DNA from: Providencia stuartii
GTDB taxonomy: Bacteria; Pseudomonadota; Gammaproteobacteria; Enterobacterales; Enterobacteriaceae
Direction: 5' to 3'
DNA: 64,000 nt
Assembly (NCBI RefSeq): GCF_029277985.1
Contig: NZ_CP119546.1
Location: 1,178,001 to 1,242,000 of the forward strand
Each line of letters opens with the position of its first letter. Position 1 is the first letter of the stretch. The notes below the pieces were generated by a model. That model was not told where the DNA came from, searched no databases, and was given only the letters and a program-made list of their open reading frames with translations. The translations under genes were made by a program, and so were the position numbers. Positions 1 through 7,868 of this stretch are shown piece by piece.

Positions 1-1
1 A

Positions 2-214
2 GGAAGCTTTTTAATGGGGGCTGCTGCGTTAGGTGTGGATGCAGTACCAATGGAAGGTATGGATTTTGCTATTCTTGATCGCGAATTTACGCTGACTGAA
101 CAAGGGTTAGAGCCTATTGCGATGGTTGCTTTAGGATACCGTGCTGTCGATGATTTTAATGCTGAGTTAACCAAGTCGCGTTTACCTGAAAAAGAGATCA
201 TGACCGTTATTTAA
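2..214 (+). CDS. nfsB: NfsB-type oxygen-insensitive NAD(P)H nitroreductase, C-terminal fragment
   Basis: The reading frame is open from the first complete codon (position 2), so this is the 3' end of a gene that begins before the window. The last ~70 residues read like the C-terminus of E. coli NfsB: 'GVDAVPMEG', then 'VALGYRAVDDFNA' and the near-terminal 'KSRLP'. This part of the family contributes to the FMN-binding dimer of a flavin nitroreductase that reduces nitroaromatics or quinones with NAD(P)H in the cytosol. The internal ATG at 14 is a Met within the fold, not a start. The identification rests on this short conserved tail only. Confidence 0.82.
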   Translation, partial: GSFLMGAAALGVDAVPMEGMDFAILDREFTLTEQGLEPIAMVALGYRAVDDFNAELTKSRLPEKEIMTVI

Positions 215-795
215 ATAAACATAACTCTTCTTTAATGTAAAAGGTAAGTCATTAATATGAATTACCTTTTTGTTTTTTTAGTGAATGACGCGATAAGTCA
301 TGTAGCGTGTAAAAGTTATCTGTTTTTAGATGCATTATTATTTATTGTTCTTTTTTATCATGTGTTTTTATTATTTATATTTCTGTTATCATCTATTAAA
401 GATGATTTAGATTTAATTTATTCTGTTTTCATCAATATAAAATGTTTTAACAGTCTGTTATTTTAAGATGGCTAAATTTTATTATTTTAATTTAATGGTT
501 TTAAATTTTAAAAAATAGATTAAAATTTTAAACGTATTAAAGATAAAAAACGAAACCTGTTCTCTTTTAGATAAAAGCGTTTTATTCAAAAAATGACCAG
601 CAATGTTATTATTTTAATACTTATTCTAATAAAAATATCTTCTCAGCTGTGATTAGATTATGCCTGTGTTCATTGGCAGTGAAGGATACCGTTGTTGATG
701 ATGTTATTATGATAATTACGTTCATCGTCAGCAACAATAGCAACGTCTTTTATGTATTTATCTCATAGAGCCATAGTTATTATTGGAGTTGTAAG
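215..795. other. AT-rich intergenic region between nfsB and the decarboxylase gene
   Basis: This stretch of about 580 bases is very AT-rich and shows no convincing gene. The open frame at 257-466 encodes only a Phe/Leu/Ile-rich string with no ribosome-binding site, as expected by chance in T-rich DNA. The only structured element seen is the imperfect hairpin at 691-735. The segment probably holds the promoter of the downstream decarboxylase gene, but no clear -35/-10 pair could be fixed. Confidence 0.5.
691..735 (+). promoter_or_regulatory. Imperfect hairpin in the leader of the decarboxylase gene
   Basis: Arms 691-703 and 723-735 are complementary except for two positions, around an AT-rich loop of about 19 bases. 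There is no U-tract, so it is not a simple terminator. It lies 60 bases before the start codon and could be an operator or a leader structure. Function is inferred only from position. Confidence 0.25.
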
Positions 796-2427
796 ATGAA
801 AAAAACGATCCGCCAAGTGACATTCGATTTATTACGTGAATTGGATATCACGACTATTTTTGGAAATCCTGGCTCGACAGAAGAAACATTCCTTAAAGAT
901 TTTCCGAGCGATTTTCGTTATATCCAAACTTTACAGGAAGCCTCAGCCGTTGCGGCAGCTGATGGTTATGCGCAAGCGACACGTAAAGTTGCTTTAGTCA
1001 ACGTGCATACCTCCGCTGGACTGAGTAATGCAATGAGTAACATCTTAACGGCTTATATGAATAGAACGCCACTCATTGTCACTGCGGGTAACCAAACTCG
1101 TGAAATGTTACTTATGGAACCATGGCTGACAAATATTGAACCGGAAACCTTACCTAAACCATGGGTTAAATGGAGCTATCAACCTGCACGGGCGGAAGAT
1201 GTTCCCGCGGCATTTATGCGTGCATACGCAATGGCGCTTCAACCACCGGCAGGCCCTGTTTTTTTATCGATTCCTCTGGATGATTGGGACAAAGCGGCTT
1301 TAGAAGAGCACGCCGTTGTGCGTTCTATACCACAGCGTATCGGTTATGACCCTGTACGTTTGGAAGAGTTTGCTGATGCTATCATGGCTGCCAAAAATCC
1401 GGTTTTGATTTATGGTTCAGCGATTGCTCGTGGGCAAGGATGGGATGCAGGTATCAAACTTGCTGAAAAATTAAATATCCCTGTTTGGGCCGCCCCAGCT
1501 TCAGAACGTCCTGCTTTTCCTGAGACTCATCCTCTTTATGCGGGAGGGTTACCATTTGCGATTAAACCTTTATCAGAAAAGTTGCAAGGGCATGACTTAG
1601 CGGTGGTCATTGGTGCGCCTGTTTTTCGTTATTATCCTTATGTATCAGGTCATTATATTCCTGAAGGGTTACGTTTATTGCATATAACGGATGATCCTAT
1701 TGAAATAGGCAGAGCGCCAGTCGGAGACAGTCTTTTAAGTGATGCAGTCTTAGCGATTGAAGGTTTAACTGAGCTTGTTAGCCCAAGAACGGCCCCATCA
1801 CAAACAATTATTAAACAAACCCATAATATGGCTCCACATCCAGCAGCCGTTGAGCCAGAAACGCAGCAATCTGTATTGAGCGCAGCAGCGTTATTTCGAA
1901 CCTTGAGAGCTGTTTCTCCAAAAGAAACAATCTTGGTGGAAGAATCGCCATCTAATTTAGGCGAATTACATCGTGAATGGCCGATAGAGACTCCTGATTC
2001 TTTTTATACTTTTGCGAGTGGATCTTTGGGATGGAATTTACCTGCGAGTGTCGGTATTGCTCTTGGAGAGAAGGATAGTGGTCGTAATAGGCCTGTAATG
2101 GCAATTATTGGCGATGGTTCAATGCAATATTCCATTCAAGGGCTTTGGAGTGCAGCGCAACAGCAATTACCCATTATATTTGTGATCCCTAAAAATGATG
2201 AATACGCCATTTTGAAATCATTTTCGGTATTAGAGCAAACGCCGGGAGTGCCGGGTCTTGATATCCCAGGGCTGGATATTGTTTCATTAGCGAAAGGTTA
2301 TGGTTGTTCTGCCGTTAGGGCTGAAACAATAGAACAGGTTAAAGCCGCATGTGAGGACGCATTTAAGCGGGAGGGGCCTACGGTGATTGAAGTTCCTATT
2401 TTGCCTTCAATTCCCCCATTGATTTAA
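796..2427 (+). CDS. mdlC: Thiamine-diphosphate-dependent decarboxylase, benzoylformate decarboxylase family
   Basis: This 543-residue protein aligns by eye along its whole length with Pseudomonas benzoylformate decarboxylase (528 aa), which decarboxylates benzoylformate to benzaldehyde in mandelate degradation. The N-terminal Pyr domain has 'GNPGSTEETF' (Ser27, matching active-site Ser26), the cofactor-activating Glu48 and 'VNVHTSAG' (His71, matching His70). The C-terminal PP domain carries the ThDP/Mg motif beginning 'GDGSMQYS' and ending at 'KND'. The second catalytic His (His281 in the Pseudomonas enzyme, in 'FRYHQY') is Tyr here ('FRYYPY'), so the true substrate may differ. The start at 796 has a GGAG ribosome site. 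No mandelate genes are adjacent. A hairpin terminator follows at 2466, so the gene looks monocistronic. Family assignment is strong; the exact reaction is not. Confidence 0.78.
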   Translation: MKKTIRQVTFDLLRELDITTIFGNPGSTEETFLKDFPSDFRYIQTLQEASAVAAADGYAQATRKVALVNVHTSAGLSNAMSNILTAYMNRTPLIVTAGNQTREMLLMEPWLTNIEPETLPKPWVKWSYQPARAEDVPAAFMRAYAMALQPPAGPVFLSIPLDDWDKAALEEHAVVRSIPQRIGYDPVRLEEFADAIMAAKNPVLIYGSAIARGQGWDAGIKLAEKLNIPVWAAPASERPAFPETHPLYAGGLPFAIKPLSEKLQGHDLAVVIGAPVFRYYPYVSGHYIPEGLRLLHITDDPIEIGRAPVGDSLLSDAVLAIEGLTELVSPRTAPSQTIIKQTHNMAPHPAAVEPETQQSVLSAAALFRTLRAVSPKETILVEESPSNLGELHREWPIETPDSFYTFASGSLGWNLPASVGIALGEKDSGRNRPVMAIIGDGSMQYSIQGLWSAAQQQLPIIFVIPKNDEYAILKSFSVLEQTPGVPGLDIPGLDIVSLAKGYGCSAVRAETIEQVKAACEDAFKREGPTVIEVPILPSIPPLI

Positions 2428-2465
2428 CCAATAACAGCGTGTTTTTATGCATTAAATCTCTTAAT

Positions 2466-2513
2466 CTCCCTCTTAAAGTTGTTGTTTAACTTTAAGAGGG
2501 AGCTTTATTTTTG
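2466..2513 (+). terminator. Rho-independent terminator after the decarboxylase gene
   Basis: A perfect 15-bp stem (2466-2480 with 2488-2502) has a 7-base loop and is followed by a T-rich tract. It begins 38 bases after the stop codon. The stem is symmetric and lies before the convergent TetR gene, so it could work in both directions. Confidence 0.85.
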
Positions 2514-2562
2514 AAAAGGATGACTGAGTAAATAAATTAAATTTAAGTATAATGGCGTTATG

Positions 2563-3153
2563 TTATTTTTTTAAACTTAACAAAAAGTCATGATAAATAG
2601 CGATAAACTGATTTTTTTGCTCTGCAATTTGTTTAATATTTTTTGCATGTATTGCAATATGCATGAACCAGCCATTTAGTAAGTTTTTTAGCACGTCATC
2701 ACTGTAATCTTTCAGCTGATGTTGTTGAATTAATTCACCGATAATTGCATTGACCCGACCTGAAGTATATTCCAGATTCATTTTTTCGAGCTCATTCCAA
2801 CCAATGACAGGCATGACTTCTTGAATAGGAATAAGTGTATGATTATTAGCAATAATATAATCAAGGTAGCACTCAAAAACACGTTCTAAAGCTGACCAAC
2901 CATCCATTAAATCTACGTTTGTTGTGATGTAATTATCAATAATAGTGAGTTGTTGTTTATAGCAAGCACAGAGCAGCTGCTTTTTATTTTTAAAGTGGTG
3001 ATAAAAAGCACCTTTGGTTACCAAGGCTTTTGCTGAAATCTCATCGATTGAAACCGTTTGATAGCCTTTTTCTACAAATAAGATTCGTGCTGAATCTACC
3101 AGTAATTGGTGAGTGCTTTTAAAATTTTTTTGTTGCTGATTTCTATTTTCCAT
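2563..3153 (-). CDS. TetR/AcrR-family transcriptional regulator
   Basis: This is a 196-residue repressor-type protein. Its N-terminal helix-turn-helix covers about residues 15-60 ('ARILFVEKGYQTVS' through 'TKGAFYHHFKNKKQLL'), the classic TetR signature. The C-terminal two thirds is an unassigned ligand domain. The frame extends upstream to 3198, but that would place the 3169-3187 palindrome inside the coding region, so the ATG at 3153 is preferred. It diverges from a Rob-like AraC gene, an arrangement like ramR/ramA or acrR-type switches, so it probably represses itself and its neighbour through the shared palindrome. The ligand is unknown. Confidence 0.8.
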   Translation of the reverse strand: MENRNQQQKNFKSTHQLLVDSARILFVEKGYQTVSIDEISAKALVTKGAFYHHFKNKKQLLCACYKQQLTIIDNYITTNVDLMDGWSALERVFECYLDYIIANNHTLIPIQEVMPVIGWNELEKMNLEYTSGRVNAIIGELIQQHQLKDYSDDVLKNLLNGWFMHIAIHAKNIKQIAEQKNQFIAIYHDFLLSLKK

Positions 3154-3168
3154 GATAGATATAAAAAT

Positions 3169-3187
3169 AACATACCGACAGTATGTT
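3169..3187. promoter_or_regulatory. Inverted repeat, likely TetR operator in the divergent promoter region
   Basis: The sequence AACATACCGACAGTATGTT has perfect 7-bp arms around a 5-base centre. It lies 15 bases upstream of the TetR start and 55 bases upstream of the AraC-family start. The arms resemble operators of AcrR/RamR-type TetR proteins, which also carry ACATAC/GTATGT halves. Binding by the adjacent TetR protein is inferred. Confidence 0.65.
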
Positions 3188-3241
3188 AATAATATCACGA
3201 TGGTATAGCCGTGACAATCTTGAAAGCATTTAGGTTATTTT

Positions 3242-4174
3242 ATGTATATTGAACAGCACTCTCGCTATCAAAATAAAGCCAATAGCATCCAATTACGATG
3301 GGACGATGAACAGTTTCATATAACTGTTATTAAAGATGTTTTATTATGGATAGAGCATAATCTAGATCAATCTTTATTGCTTGATGATGTTGCAAATAAA
3401 GCCGGTTATACTAAGTGGTATTTTCAGCGCTTATTCAAAAAAGTGACGGGAATCACTTTAGCGGCTTATATTAGAGCTCGTCGTTTGACTAAAGCGGCTG
3501 TGGAGCTAAGGTTAACTAAAAAGACGATTTTAGAAATAGCGCTAAAATACCAATTTGATTCACAGCAATCTTTTACTCGCCGATTTAAATATATTTTTAA
3601 GGTTACTCCAAGTTGTTATCGACGAAATAAATTGTGGAATTTGGATGCTATGCAGCCTCCTATTAACTTTGATATTAACTACTTAGCTATTCCGCAAATT
3701 GTTGATTGTCTACCATACACTTTATATGTTAAAGACTATCAATATTTGTCTTCACTCGATGAAGTTGGGTTGTTGCATGAAAGTATCAGAGAAACATTTT
3801 GGGCTGATTTTTTTAAATCCACTAATTTAAAAATAAAAGAATGCTATGTGCTGATCGACTACCAAAAAACGGAAAAGAGGTCACACATGGTGCAGGTTTT
3901 TTATCAAATAGGATTAAAGGCAACAGATTCTATCGTTGATAAGAAAGAATTTAGGGAAATTAATTTACCAAGTGGTAAGTACGCTAAATTCTCATTTAAA
4001 GGTTCTTTAGCTGAGTATCGTGATTTTAACTTAAATCTTTACCTTTACTCGCTTCCTTCTTTAGGGTTATTTCGCCGTGAGGGGGAGGATATTGAAAAGT
4101 ATATTAATCAAAAAGAAAATGTTGAATTTCCCTTAAATGACATTGAAATCGAATATTTTGTTCCTATCTATTAA
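3242..4174 (+). CDS. Rob-like AraC/XylS regulator with C-terminal GyrI-like domain
   Basis: The 310-residue protein begins with a MarA/SoxS/Rob-type double HTH (about residues 25-130). It includes 'LDDVANKAGYTKWYFQRLF' and the second helix region 'LEIALKYQFDSQQSFTRRF', then the AraC signature ending 'TPSCYRR'. Residues about 150-310 resemble the GyrI-like effector-binding domain of E. coli Rob (289 aa), which lets that family sense small amphipathic ligands. In the family such proteins activate efflux and stress genes. The divergent TetR gene and palindrome suggest the protein is repressed by that TetR protein. An ATG at 3242 is used; the ribosome site is weak. It may control the RidA-like gene downstream (85 bases away). 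Confidence 0.78.
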   Translation: MYIEQHSRYQNKANSIQLRWDDEQFHITVIKDVLLWIEHNLDQSLLLDDVANKAGYTKWYFQRLFKKVTGITLAAYIRARRLTKAAVELRLTKKTILEIALKYQFDSQQSFTRRFKYIFKVTPSCYRRNKLWNLDAMQPPINFDINYLAIPQIVDCLPYTLYVKDYQYLSSLDEVGLLHESIRETFWADFFKSTNLKIKECYVLIDYQKTEKRSHMVQVFYQIGLKATDSIVDKKEFREINLPSGKYAKFSFKGSLAEYRDFNLNLYLYSLPSLGLFRREGEDIEKYINQKENVEFPLNDIEIEYFVPIY

Positions 4175-4259
4175 GTTACCAAATCATTTTATTCTTTGTT
4201 TTTTATACACATGAGTAATCTGAGCTGTTATCAACAATCACTGTTAAAAATGAGATTAT

Positions 4260-4664
4260 ATGTCAAAAAAATTGATTAACCCTGATGCTGTTTTTAATTC
4301 ATTACAGTATGGATTTAGCCAAGCGATTGAAACTCAAGGTTCACGTCAAATTTTTCTTTCAGGGCAAGTTGGCGTTGATGCAAACCAGCGTACTGTTGCA
4401 GGAGGAATGTATGAGCAAACCATCCAATCGATTGAAAATATTAAGCATGTTTTAAAAGCGGCGAACGGAACGTTAGATGATGTTGTTATGTTACGAATTT
4501 ATATTAAGCAAGGTGCTGATAGCGAAGAAGAACAACAAGCGATATCTCAGGCTCTAAAAGAGAAATTCACGTCGACACCTCCTGCTTCATCATGGATTAT
4601 TGTCACAGGATTATCACTACCTGAGTGGTTGATTGAAATTGAAGCACATGCAGTGCTCAATTAA
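4260..4664 (+). CDS. RidA/YjgF-family protein lacking the usual catalytic arginine
   Basis: The 134-residue protein has the chorismate-mutase-like RidA fold, seen from 'IFLSGQVGVDANQRTV', 'TIQSIENIKHVLKAANG' and the C-terminal 'IEIEAHAV'. RidA hydrolyses reactive enamines/imines made by PLP enzymes, using an Arg in a 'P(A/T)RS' motif. Here the corresponding segment is 'PPASSW', with Ser in place of Arg, so classical 2-aminoacrylate deaminase activity is doubtful. It fits one of the Rid subfamilies without that residue. It lies just downstream of the Rob-like gene and is closed by a terminator at 4672. Function beyond the family is unknown. Confidence 0.75.
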   Translation: MSKKLINPDAVFNSLQYGFSQAIETQGSRQIFLSGQVGVDANQRTVAGGMYEQTIQSIENIKHVLKAANGTLDDVVMLRIYIKQGADSEEEQQAISQALKEKFTSTPPASSWIIVTGLSLPEWLIEIEAHAVLN

Positions 4665-4671
4665 AAAGGAT

Positions 4672-4699
4672 AACCGGTAATATTTGATTATCGGTTTTT
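4672..4699 (+). terminator. Terminator after the RidA-like gene
   Basis: A 10-bp stem (4672-4681 with 4687-4696, one G-T pair) has a 5-base loop and runs into a T-tract. It starts 8 bases after the stop codon. Confidence 0.75.
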
Positions 4700-5054
4700 A
4701 CTAATCTAAACCATAGCTAGTGATATCTCCGCCAATCATCCAATAATGATGAGTGGTGATAAATATATCGACCGGTATCTCAAAAATGGAATTTCACACT
4801 AAAGTTAAATTGCCCACCAAAACTGAATCTAACGTTTAAGATTACCCTCAAAAATAGTGTTAAATAATGAGCATTAAACAAATGGAAATGGATAAGACTA
4901 TTCAGTTAATAATTTCCACTCATAAATGGAAATAATGTGTCTGCACAGTTTCTAATGATTTTCCTATTCTGAAAATGCTGTCGTTAGATTTAATGCTCAT
5001 ATTTTTTTGTACCAAGATATGAGGTTTGCATTGTCATTAACTTGGAAATTTATT
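4700..5054. other. Intergenic region upstream of the lactonase gene
   Basis: About 350 AT-rich bases without a gene. A small hairpin (4912-4918 with 4927-4933, 7-bp arms) is visible. No clear promoter hexamers or known operators were seen. In-frame TTG (5007) and ATG (5019) codons upstream of the chosen lactonase start fall within this segment. Confidence 0.4.
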
Positions 5055-6206
5055 ATGTCAAATAAGTTATCTATTTGGGCGGCATCATTGATGTTTGCTA
5101 GTACTGCTGTGATAGCGTCGCCTCAATTTGCTTGGGTTGGTACATATAGCCCTAATGGGGAAGGGGTATACCGCTTTAATGTGGATAATCAAACAGGTCA
5201 ATTAAGTCATAAAATATTAGCGGCTCCACTTACCAATGCAGCACAGTTGGTATTATCAAATAATGGCACAGTGCTTTATGCCGGAAGTGAAGTTGAAAAA
5301 GGTACGATTCATGCATGGAAAATCCATCAGGATGGTTCTCTGCAAGCAATAAATCAGGTTTCATCGGGGGGAGATGGCCCCGTTTATTTATCCATAACAC
5401 CGGATGGCAGTCATTTATTAGTGGCTAACTATCATAGTGGTGTAATATCTGTTCTTCCTATCCGTGAAGATGGTGGCTTATTACCCGCAAGTGATGTTAT
5501 TCAACATCATGGGCCAGCGGGGGCCGCATATCCTGAAGCTGCGGTTGAAGGCAGTTTTGCAATGAGTGACCATAATGGCCCTCATGCACATATGATATCA
5601 GCCGATCCCTCGGGACAATATGTCTTGACGACAGATTTAGGGTTAGATCGTATTTACCAATATAAGTTTGATGCTAAAAATGGCAAATTAATCCCTAATG
5701 ACCCCCCGTATATTATGGCGTCATCTAAAGGTGCAGGTCCTCGCCACTTTATTTTTTCAAAAATAGGTGAGCGAGTTTGGTTAGTGAATGAAGAAGCCTC
5801 GACATTAACACAATATCAATTTGATAAACAAAAAGGGACATTAAAAGAAGGTTTAACTGTATCGACATTACCTGAAAATTATAAGGGAACAAATTTTATT
5901 TCAGGGATAGTTGAAAGCCGAGATGGTAAACATTTATATATTGGAAATCGTTTACATAACAGTATTGCGCATTTTAATGTCAATGCAGATGGTTCGTTAA
6001 GTCAAGCAAAACAAACGTGGACACGAGGTGATTATCCTAGAACCTTAACGTTATCTCCTGATGGCAAATATTTATATGTAATGAACCAACGTAGCGATAA
6101 TATCACCCGATTTAAGGTGATGCCTAATACAGGGGAGCTTGTCTTTGTCGATGATTACCTACCTATTGGCGCGCCTTCACAAATGGTTATGAATGAGACA
6201 AAATAG
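5055..6206 (+). CDS. Exported lactonase-family seven-bladed beta-propeller protein
   Basis: From the ATG at 5055 the product is 383 residues. It has a typical signal peptide (positive 'MSNKLS', hydrophobic core, likely cleavage after 'AVIA'), and a GGAAA ribosome site lies 7 bases upstream. Earlier in-frame starts would bury the signal peptide. The mature part has repeated propeller strands ('WVGTYSPNGEGVYRF', 'GDGPVYLSITPDG', 'GPHAHMISADPSGQYV', 'GAGPRHFIFS', 'LTLSPDGKYLYVMN') as in the 6-phosphogluconolactonase YkgB/Pgl (COG2706) family. Cytosolic Pgl has no signal peptide, so this is probably a periplasmic paralogue with a different substrate. A terminator at 6221 makes it monocistronic. 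Confidence 0.78.
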   Translation: MSNKLSIWAASLMFASTAVIASPQFAWVGTYSPNGEGVYRFNVDNQTGQLSHKILAAPLTNAAQLVLSNNGTVLYAGSEVEKGTIHAWKIHQDGSLQAINQVSSGGDGPVYLSITPDGSHLLVANYHSGVISVLPIREDGGLLPASDVIQHHGPAGAAYPEAAVEGSFAMSDHNGPHAHMISADPSGQYVLTTDLGLDRIYQYKFDAKNGKLIPNDPPYIMASSKGAGPRHFIFSKIGERVWLVNEEASTLTQYQFDKQKGTLKEGLTVSTLPENYKGTNFISGIVESRDGKHLYIGNRLHNSIAHFNVNADGSLSQAKQTWTRGDYPRTLTLSPDGKYLYVMNQRSDNITRFKVMPNTGELVFVDDYLPIGAPSQMVMNETK

Positions 6207-6220
6207 CACGAGTGAGATTA

Positions 6221-6259
6221 ATGGGTAATGCTTATGAACGTTACCCATATTATTTTTTC
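6221..6259 (+). terminator. Terminator after the lactonase gene
   Basis: An 8-bp perfect stem (6221-6228 with 6241-6248) is followed by an AT-rich then T-rich tract (6249-6259). It starts 14 bases after the stop codon and ends just before the next small gene. Confidence 0.7.
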
Positions 6260-6271
6260 TGAGGAATAGCA

Positions 6272-6475
6272 ATGTCTGGCGTAAAATTTGGTGATGAACG
6301 TTTTCGAAGTGCTACGGGAAATAATAAGCGCTTATCAAGATTTGAAATTAATGAAATTAAGCATGCTATTGAAATTGAAAACTCAAAGAGTAAACGCAAA
6401 GGTAAAAAACCAAAATTACCTCAAGTGGTGCGTTTTCACTGCGGTTGTAACTGTTTTGTGGTTAAAGTTGATTGA
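6272..6475 (+). CDS. Small basic protein with a Cys-rich tail, unknown function
   Basis: This is a 67-residue product with a good ribosome site (GAGGAA, 7 bases before the ATG). It is rich in Lys/Arg in the middle ('SKSKRKGKKPK') and ends with a 'FHCGCNCF' cluster that could bind a metal. It overlaps another open frame (6288-6503) that lacks a ribosome site, so this frame is preferred. I do not recognise a family. It sits between the lactonase terminator and the convergent NCS2 permease gene. Confidence 0.5.
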   Translation: MSGVKFGDERFRSATGNNKRLSRFEINEIKHAIEIENSKSKRKGKKPKLPQVVRFHCGCNCFVVKVD

Positions 6476-6509
6476 ACAGCACCCAGCTATTGCCGAGTGC
6501 TGAAAGTGA

Positions 6510-7853
6510 TTAATGTTTAACTAATGTGGAGAAGTAATACACGAGTGGTACAGCTAAAACCCATAGGCTAATTGGGATTTCTCGCCATTTTCCAGCAACC
6601 GCTTTAATCAGAATATAAAAGAGTAACCCACCGGCAATACCGGTACCAAAGCTATTCGCGATTAACGTGATCATTACCATTAGCAAAACCGGTAAACCGT
6701 CAGTAAAGTTGGCAAGGTCGACTTTACGTAAACCACTGAACATGTTTAAACCAATCAAAATCAGTGCGGGTGCAGTGGCTTGAGCAGGGATCATTAGAGC
6801 AATGGGGGTAAATAACAGCATTAAGAAGAACATAAAGGCTGCTGCCAGTGCTGTTAAACCTGTTTTACCTCCCGCTTCCGCGGCTGCTGACGATTCGATC
6901 AAAGCCGTTGCTGCGGGAATACCAACCCAAGGCCCTAAAGCTGCGGCAATAGAATCGACAATAAAGGGACGGTTTATATTAGGCATATTGCCTTCTTTAT
7001 CGAGTAAGCCTGCTTCACCGCCAACGGCAAGAGTGGTTCCCATGGTTGAAAAGAATTCGGCGGCAAAGAATACAAATAAAAAAGGAAGAAACGCGATATT
7101 CAAAGCACCAATTAAATCAACTTCACCAAATACTGGAGCAACCGAATGAGGAATACCAAAAAAGCTATCAGGTAATTTTGTCACGCCAAAAGGAATGCCA
7201 ACAATGGTAGCGAAAAGTATTGCCCATAAGATAGCTCCCGGTATACGTCTAGCTTGTAATGCAATCGCTAAAAAGAAACCTGCTAATGCTACAAGTGCAC
7301 CGGGTGATAAAAAGTCTCCCAACATCAACGCATTTGTTTTGGGATTAGCCAGAACTAAACCTGCATTACGAAATCCTAGAACGGCAACAAATAGGCCGAT
7401 AGAGGCGGTTAATCCCAGTTTGATTGATTGAGGAACCGACCGTGTCACGACTTCACGTAAACCGAACTTTGTGAGCAAGAAAAATAAAATTCCTGACCAA
7501 CAAGCAATACCTAAACCAATTTGCCAATTGATCCCTTCGCTACCTGCGAGAGTAATGCCAACCAGTACAGAGCCACCGATCCCTGGACCGACAATAAAAG
7601 GCAGATTGGCATAAAACGCCATGAGTAAGCTGGCAAGTACAAATACGATAATGGTTCCTGTTGTGGCGGCTCCTTTATCCATTCCTCCTGCGGCAAGTAG
7701 CCCAGGGATCACAACTAACAAATAGGCTGCCGCGAGGAAGCCTGTGATGCCTGCCAAAAATTCGCTTCTGATACTGCTACCACGCGAGTGCAACGCAAAA
7801 CGTTTTTCTAACCAACTCCCTGATGTTGGCTTTTGAAGCATGTTGTCAGCCAT
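6510..7853 (-). CDS. NCS2-family purine permease (AdeP/AdeQ-like adenine transporter)
   Basis: This 447-residue integral membrane protein has about 12-14 hydrophobic segments, matching the 444-449 aa AzgA/AdeP branch of NCS2 nucleobase:proton symporters. Diagnostic stretches are 'TGFLAAAYLLVVIPGLL' near the N-terminus, 'GPGIGGS' and the later 'FDTMGT'-type region, here 'FSTMGTTLAVGG'. It lies 15 bases downstream of the adenine deaminase gene on the same strand with a GGAG ribosome site, so the pair forms an operon that imports and deaminates adenine. In E. coli adeQ is next to the adenine deaminase gene. Choice between the AdeP and AdeQ orthologues is not possible here. The PurR-like operator upstream of ade probably controls both. 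Confidence 0.83.
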   Translation of the reverse strand: MADNMLQKPTSGSWLEKRFALHSRGSSIRSEFLAGITGFLAAAYLLVVIPGLLAAGGMDKGAATTGTIIVFVLASLLMAFYANLPFIVGPGIGGSVLVGITLAGSEGINWQIGLGIACWSGILFFLLTKFGLREVVTRSVPQSIKLGLTASIGLFVAVLGFRNAGLVLANPKTNALMLGDFLSPGALVALAGFFLAIALQARRIPGAILWAILFATIVGIPFGVTKLPDSFFGIPHSVAPVFGEVDLIGALNIAFLPFLFVFFAAEFFSTMGTTLAVGGEAGLLDKEGNMPNINRPFIVDSIAAALGPWVGIPAATALIESSAAAEAGGKTGLTALAAAFMFFLMLLFTPIALMIPAQATAPALILIGLNMFSGLRKVDLANFTDGLPVLLMVMITLIANSFGTGIAGGLLFYILIKAVAGKWREIPISLWVLAVPLVYYFSTLVKH

Positions 7854-7868
7854 TAGTTGGCTCTCCTA

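Noticed and set aside
257..466. 69-codon open frame after nfsB
   Set aside because: Its product is a Phe/Leu/Ile-rich string produced by T-rich DNA, with no ribosome-binding site and no family resemblance.
6288..6503. 71-codon frame overlapping the small Cys-tailed protein gene
   Set aside because: It lacks a ribosome site, whereas the overlapping frame at 6272 has GAGGAA at the right distance.
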